Source: Gongronella butleri
Lineage: Eukaryota; Mucoromycota; Mucoromycetes; Mucorales; Cunninghamellaceae
Length of the DNA: 64,000 nucleotides
Assembly (NCBI GenBank): GCA_025201375.1
Contig: JAIWZP010000005.1
Coordinates: 1-64,000 of the forward strand
Direction of reading: 5' to 3'
Part shown: positions 58,865-64,000 of the stretch, in pieces
Numbering within the stretch: position 1 is the first letter of the stretch
Layout of the letters: each line of letters opens with the position of its first letter
Notes under the pieces: generated by a model
What the model was told of the DNA's origin: nothing
Databases searched by the model: none
The model's input: only the letters and a program-made list of their open reading frames with translations
Program-made: the position numbers and the translations under genes

Positions 58865-59544
58865 GATCTTGCCGTCCCGCCTTCCCCTCTTCCTCCCCCC
58901 CTCCACACCCACCTCTTTCCTTGCTCCTCACTTTGCTTGCCTAGATCACCCCCCGGCGCTGATTGCAGACAAAACAAAAAAAAGAAAAAAGAAAAAGAAA
59001 GAAAAAAAGATAGCGCGCGTTTCCCCCCTTTTTTTCGCCCTCCTCAACTCGATGCTTGATACCTTGATTTTCTTCTCCTCTCTTCTCTCTCTTCCCTTAC
59101 CTCTTTCTCGCTTTGATCCAATGTGTCCTTCCCCCTCTTCTCGCGCTTTTATTCCTGTGTTGTACAATAAAAATGGAAAATAGGCCTTTATTGCTTATTT
59201 GTGCTGTTCGAGGTAGCGCTGGGCCGCTGCTCCGCTTGCACGACGTCTCCATTTCCGACCAACTTGACAAGCGTGTCGCGGTCCACAATGATCGCACACC
59301 ACCCTCTCTCAGTAACCACCGCGTTCGGCTTTCTTTACTTCTTTTTGAACGAATCGCCCTTGCGACGCAATATCATAATATAATACGGCGCGTCCAATTG
59401 ACAAACGATCGTCGCACCGTGAGCCCCACTAGTTTTTTTTTTTGGCATGACAATATGATATCCACCCCGTTTGTTCGCCTGCTCTCACGCTCTTTTATCT
59501 CCTTTGTTATCGTTATAGACAAAAAATGGACAAATGAGCAATTT
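58865..59544. other. Intergenic between the zinc-finger gene and URA3
   Basis: AAAAAGAAAAAG-type purine run (58974-59008) and a T/C-rich stretch. An AATAAAAATGG near 59166 may be a polyadenylation signal. No gene was recognised. Confidence 0.5.
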
Positions 59545-60579
59545 TTATTGCTTGTGCTTCTCGCATCGCTCCTCATAGGCAGCCCAGCCGGCATCGCGAT
59601 AGCGCTGGCACTGCTTCTCAATTTCATCGGGCTTGCCATAGATGCCGCGACCCACAATGATCACGTCACAGCCGCGCTCGGCAATGACCGTGTGTGGCGT
59701 GTTGTACTGCTGGCCAAGCGCATCGCCCTTGAGATCCAAGCCAACACCGGGCGTCAGCACGACGAAATCCTCTTGATCTCCCTCGTTCATCTGGTGCTGT
59801 GCAATGAAGCCAAAAACAAAGTCTTGGTTGCGACGCGCCATGGCCACGGATTCCGTCGTGTACGAGCCGGTCGTCAATGCGCCTTTGGACGACATCTCCG
59901 CCAACAAGATCAGACCGCGGCCAAGGGGCAAGCCGACTTCCTTCATGCCGTGAATAATGCCCTCCCCGGAGACAGTGTGTGCATTGGTGAAATGAGACCA
60001 CGACGCAATCTTGTAAATACCTCCAGCGTATTGAAGCTTAGCACTAAAAAAATCAATGTAAATAGACCCAAGCAGGCCAAGGTGAGATGCGTGTTCTTGG
60101 CCAATTGCCTTGTTTTTTTTAAAAAAAAAAGTTACGTGGACGCAATCTCGCAAAACTTTCGATCCTCAAACAAAAGGAAATCGTGCTCTTTCGAGAGCTG
60201 CTCGAGCTGCAGGATAAGATCAAAGTCAAAGTCTTCAATCACGTCGATGTGGGTCTACGAGCAAAAAAAAAAAAAAAAAAAAAAGGCGTATTTTGAGCGA
60301 TTCTCCTCGGTTTGCATGATATTTCATTTGGGCAATTGCATCCTTCAGGAAAGTCTGCATCACATTTTTTGCTAGTCGCATGCAAAAGCTGCTTACCTTG
60401 AGCACACAGATATAAGGGCCAGCGCGTTTGGCAATATCCAAAAGCTCAGCCTTGGTGGTAACGTCGGCGGCAATGGACAAGTTGGTCTTTTTGCGCTCCA
60501 TGAGGCTGAGGAGGTCTCTTGCGCACGCGTGGGGGTGCTGCTTGGCGCGATCGCCGTACGTCTTGAAGGTGTTGCTCAT
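59545..60579 (-). CDS. URA3: Orotidine 5'-phosphate decarboxylase
   Basis: Exons (ascending): 59545..60043, 60136..60254, 60397..60579; 266 aa, the usual stand-alone fungal length. Catalyses the last step of UMP synthesis in the cytosol. Family landmarks: [25 protein letters not shown] (Lys61 and Asp65, across intron 1), FEDRKF (Asp92, Lys94), [47 protein letters not shown] and [10 protein letters not shown]. The conserved DRKFADIGNT block reads [10 protein letters not shown] here, so the third acidic residue of the catalytic tetrad is Glu97 instead of Asp (yeast Asp96). No frameshift or stop is present. Confidence 0.95.
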
Positions 60580-61066
60580 TTAAAAAAAAAAAAAAAAGTG
60601 AATGGAGAGAGGAAGAAAAAAAAAAATTAAACAATCCCAGCCACGCGACGGACTACAATAGTACTTTCACACTCCGCGCAGCTTGCATCCCTGCCGCAGG
60701 TAAAATTAGAAGGGTTGCACGGGCCAATTCAACTCACAGAGACGCAAATCAAGGTACAAACTAGATAAAGTGTGTCCATCAGGCCAGCTACGCGAATAAG
60801 AAATGCTCCACAAGCGCGTCACTTTACAGTGGTACATGTTTCGCGTCGAGTGAGTCGCACATGAAAATTGAGAAAAGCGCCTTTGAAGCCATTTTGTCGT
60901 ACTTTGATCGTTTCTCGATCATTTTACGCTTAAACAAAAGGCATCCACCCCTTGGATCGACGCTCCCAAGCTCTCTCGTTTTAATGAGCCTACCCTTGTG
61001 GAATTGCGATGGTCAGACGGTACGCGGTGGCGAATTTCGAAAATTGCCAATTTTCCTTGGGGTCCA
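60580..61066. other. URA3 upstream region, no other gene
   Basis: Short purine/pyrimidine runs next to the URA3 start (60582-60625). No gene was recognised up to the solo LTR. Confidence 0.5.
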
Positions 61067-61404
61067 TGATGTGGATGGCCCCATTTTCGCCTGTTTTGGT
61101 CGTGTCTGGTGCCTTTTTCTGATGACCGCATTGACACGCTCTGCACGCTCGCCTCATGATCCACTTTTTTTATTTATTTATTTTGTTTGTGCTCTCCCTC
61201 CCCATTTTTACCTCTCTTTTCCCCACTGCTCCTTTTTTTTTATTATTGCCCTTTATTGTTTCTTTGCGTTAGACCACTGCCCCGTGGTGAGTATTTGCAT
61301 ATTTCATTGACAAGGGATTATAACTAACTATCAAATAAAAGGTTTTTATCACGTATTTTAAAGGGATCGATTATAAAACCCGCCTTCCGGCACGCCCCAT
61401 AACA
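61067..61404 (+). mobile_element. Solo LTR (338 bp) with 5-bp target-site duplication
   Basis: Begins TGATGTGGATGGCC and ends CGCCCCATAACA, matching the LTRs at 17483-17802 and 18310-18644 along its length. It is flanked by GTCCA on both sides (61062-61066 and 61405-61409), a perfect 5-bp duplication as made by Ty3/gypsy-type integrases. No internal element sequence adjoins it, so it is the product of LTR-LTR recombination. Confidence 0.93.
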
Positions 61405-61409
61405 GTCCA

Positions 61410-61794
61410 GTCGAGGATTTGAAAAGTGAGAAATTAAAGTCGTGAGATCGCCACGCCATTCAACCACATGATGAACACACCACATTTACCGATGGAAGCG
61501 CAATAAAAGCCGAGGGTCCATCAGCCAGTCGTCACGAAAAATGCAATCATTCGCATACTTTGTCCATAAAGCCAACTCGACGAAAATTGATCGCAGTGAG
61601 TAGAAACACAGATCTCCCGAACGAGTGCGACGCGCTGCACACACAGACTCTGTTGATCTTTGAGTCCCGGCAGAATTGGCGCGAGGATGGAGCCCAGAAA
61701 TTTATTAGGCATTTTGCGACGCGTCCCAAGTCGCGTTTCCGTGGTGCCACGCGTTTGTTGCCGGTGGAGAAATTGTGCATTTAGAGGAGCTCTT
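61410..61794. other. Stretch without recognised gene
   Basis: Lies between the solo LTR duplication and repeat family B copy 2. No support for coding. Confidence 0.5.
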
Positions 61795-62170
61795 GTCAGT
61801 GGACGCGTCAGCGCGGCTTTACGACCTGTGAATTCGTTGCAATTCGCTCGTGAAATAAAATCGAAAACTGTCTGTTGCTCGTTAACGAGCAACTGGATCT
61901 CTCATTTTTTTGCGCTTTTCCGTGGATTCTCCATGCACTTCACCTTGCTTGTAAGTTTGGTACAATTCTGAAGATCCATTTTTTCGATTTTGGTTTTGGA
62001 GGCTCGCCACGACGAAAATTAGATTTGCGTGTGGCATCGCAATATTCCTTTGCGAGAGCTTCTACTTGATTCCAACTCGTATTTTCTCGCTATTAATTCC
62101 CATGCGGAGAAGTTTGAGAGCTTCGCAGTGCCTGGTTCGCATTTGCATGTTAATTTATGGTTAAAAATGC
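61795..62170 (+). repeat. Dispersed repeat family B, copy 2
   Basis: Co-linear with 33545-33965, sharing GGACGCGTCAGCGCGG, GCAATTCGCTCGTGAAAT, GTTTGGTACAATTCTG, GATTTGCGTGTGGCA and GCAGTGCCTGGTTCGCATT. The copy includes GTTGCTCGTTAACGAGCAAC, a perfect palindrome absent from copy 1. Confidence 0.7.
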
Positions 62171-62938
62171 AAAATAGGCAAAAGCCGCTCGCTAAACCTG
62201 TTCCATGTGATCCCAAATTGAAATCACTGGATGACTGACGCACAGGCTTCAGCATCTCCAGGGTTTGAAACCGTTCGACGGTGCACTTTGGCGATGCAAG
62301 CATCTTAATTAAGGAAAATGGATCATTTTTGTACAATAATTCGCCAGGATCGCAACAGAATGATTTACGGGGCCTAGCGCTTTCGCCATCTCGCGCTTAG
62401 TGGATTCATTTGAGGCTAAGCACGCTTTGATCGTCTGTGTACTTGCCGAGTAAAAAGCTGCACTGTAGCCGATTTTCCGGTTTTTTGCTGAATTTCTCGT
62501 GTACTTGTTCCCGAATGGTTCTAAATAATGTTCATACAAAGACTGAGGGAGAGCGCTCGCGAATTTTTGGTGTTCTCGACCATTGGATAACGCGTTACCT
62601 ATAAATCCAAGGCCAAATTGACCCAGAATAGTTTTAGATTGCCAAGATCTTATCTTATGTTATTAGAGCAAGGAATGCTTTGCCACTATGAGCTGCTCGT
62701 GACGCTCTGGCACATTGCATTGCAACCACTCTTGGTCATTCAATTCGCATCGCGAAAGAAAAAAAAAAAAAAAAAAGGACAAAAATTGACCGTTTTCACA
62801 CAATTATTACAATATCCAGCCTTTGCCAATTCTTGTGCACCCTGGCTCCTTGTCGTCGCATTGAAAATGTGAACGTCACTTTTTTTTTTAATTAAAGGTG
62901 GATGCAAGGGATGAAAGATGAATGATGGGCAAAATGGT
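62171..62938. other. Intergenic downstream of NOP16
   Basis: Contains a poly-A run (62759-62776) and AT-rich sequence. No gene was recognised. Confidence 0.5.
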
Positions 62939-63823
62939 CTATTCTTGCTGGCTGGCCAGGAACTTTTGGTAGTGTTTGATATGCTTCTTCAGCTTGGCCA
63001 CGGTGAATTGGTTGATGTTCAGCTCCTTGTCCCAGAACATAGCCTGGTAATCGTCGCCGTGCTTTGCAATTAGCTTATCCAGCCATGCCGACTCGGAGGA
63101 TGAGACGTGTTCCTTGGCCTTCTCAGGCACATTGGCCGCCTGCGCCTCCAACTCGCGCACAAAGTCCGTCTGCGCCTCCACGGGGATAATGGGCGCGTCC
63201 AGGATGTCATTGTGGCTCTAATATCGTAGAACGATGGGAGAAAAGAATGTCAGATCATCCCTTTTCACTTTTTCTATGCCTTTTTCTTTTCTTTTCTTTT
63301 TTTTTACTCACCTGCTTCTCGCCCACGATGATGCGAATGACGTTGCCTTCATCGTCGCGCTGGATCAGACCCTCGCCAGGGGCGAGTGTGCGCTTGACCT
63401 TTTCAATTTCGTCCTCGGTCAGCTCCTTAAGCTCCTTGGGCTCCGAATCGACCTCGTTGCTGGCCTCATCGGCGTACAGCTTCTCGACACCACCAGCAGC
63501 CTTGCCATTTAGTCTCGTCGACAGACCTAACCGGCGGTAACTAGACAAAAAAAAAGAGTCAGCCCACGCCAATGTCTCTTTTATCTCGACTCAATTCTCA
63601 CTTTTGTAGCAACGTCTGCTTCTTATCCCAGTTTTGCTTGATATAAGGATTGTTCTACAAGAGCAAAAAGTGTGAAAACTTGAGGCAAACCCCCTTTTTC
63701 GCGTGGCGTGCGCGGCGTTGGGCTGACTTTTACCTGGAAAGAAATGCGCTTGGACTTTTCACCTGTCCTTCGAGTGTTCTTTCTGCCCGAGCGCTGTGTT
63801 CTTCTTTTGCTTGGGGTGACCAT
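62939..63823 (-). CDS. NOP16: Ribosome biogenesis protein NOP16
   Basis: Exons (ascending): 62939..63217, 63312..63540, 63602..63654, 63734..63823; 216 aa, near the yeast length of 231. A nucleolar factor of 60S pre-ribosomal particles. The basic N-terminus (SKRRTQRSGRKNTRR) fits the family R/K-rich start, then NPYIKQNWDKKQTLLQNYRRLGLS, which is rebuilt across two introns and is the main family signature. The C-terminal block WLDKLIAKHGDDYQAMFWDKELNINQFT ends in a basic helix. A central acidic stretch (about residues 75-105) separates the two. The start is the first ATG; its upstream region has no competing in-frame ATG. Confidence 0.9.
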
Positions 63824-64000
63824 GATCGTTCAAAGAGGAGGGGATATCGAAAGTGAAGAAGAAAAGAGGCGAAAAAAAGGTCGGCTGTCCGATTTTTTAC
63901 AAATTCGACGAGCGCCGCCTTTTCTGAGTGGCTTGTTGGCAGCCCGCCTCGAACTTGCCTTTTTTGCATGAATCATGTGCGGACTTCGGGAGCGCGCGAT

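Overview
This window is nuclear DNA of an intron-rich, non-yeast fungus. It holds a PIL1-type eisosome protein, ERG6 of the ergosterol pathway, a fungal-type PKC1 (HR1-HR1-C2-C1-C1-kinase), a stand-alone URA3, KGD4, QCR9 and NOP16. Many introns are short (about 50-170 b), spliced genes carry up to 17 of them, and a HID1 orthologue is present. The closest fit is an early-diverging lineage such as Mucoromycota; a basidiomycete is not excluded. This is inferred from gene content and intron style, not from a database match.

Layout. 1-2885: 3' part of a spliced tnp2-type (CACTA/En-Spm superfamily) transposase. 2886-6480: repeat-rich (211-bp repeats separated by poly-A, a three-copy ~140-bp repeat, a 22-bp minisatellite, dispersed repeats). 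6643-10784: condensin subunit YCG1/CAP-G in 18 exons. 11084-16055: two paralogous F-box genes. 17483-18644: two 3' ends of one LTR retrotransposon joined head to head as a large inverted repeat. 19637-28663: PIL1, HID1, GMH1/UNC50 and a G-protein alpha subunit. 28664-34793: gene-poor, repeat-rich. 34794-41811: QCR9, an EXS/ERD1-like protein, an unnamed seven-membrane-segment protein and a nucleolin-like RRM/RGG protein (NSR1). 41812-45686: gene-poor, with a complete 480-bp hAT-like MITE. 45687-64000: ERG6, a RidA protein (MMF1), KGD4, a coiled-coil protein, PKC1, a C2H2 zinc-finger protein, URA3, a solo LTR and NOP16.

Gene relations. HID1 and GMH1, both Golgi proteins by family, are divergent and share a 202-bp promoter. 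MMF1 and KGD4, both mitochondrial by family, are convergent with 64 b between stops. The G-alpha gene lies about 9 kb from the seven-segment protein, which has receptor-like topology. Exon boundaries were built by hand from GT/GC-AG sites, checked for codon phase, and supported by conserved family motifs across junctions. Introns typically have a GTAAG or GTAAAA donor, frequent A tracts after it, a T tract before the acceptor and often a TTGACGCG-like motif where the branch point should be.
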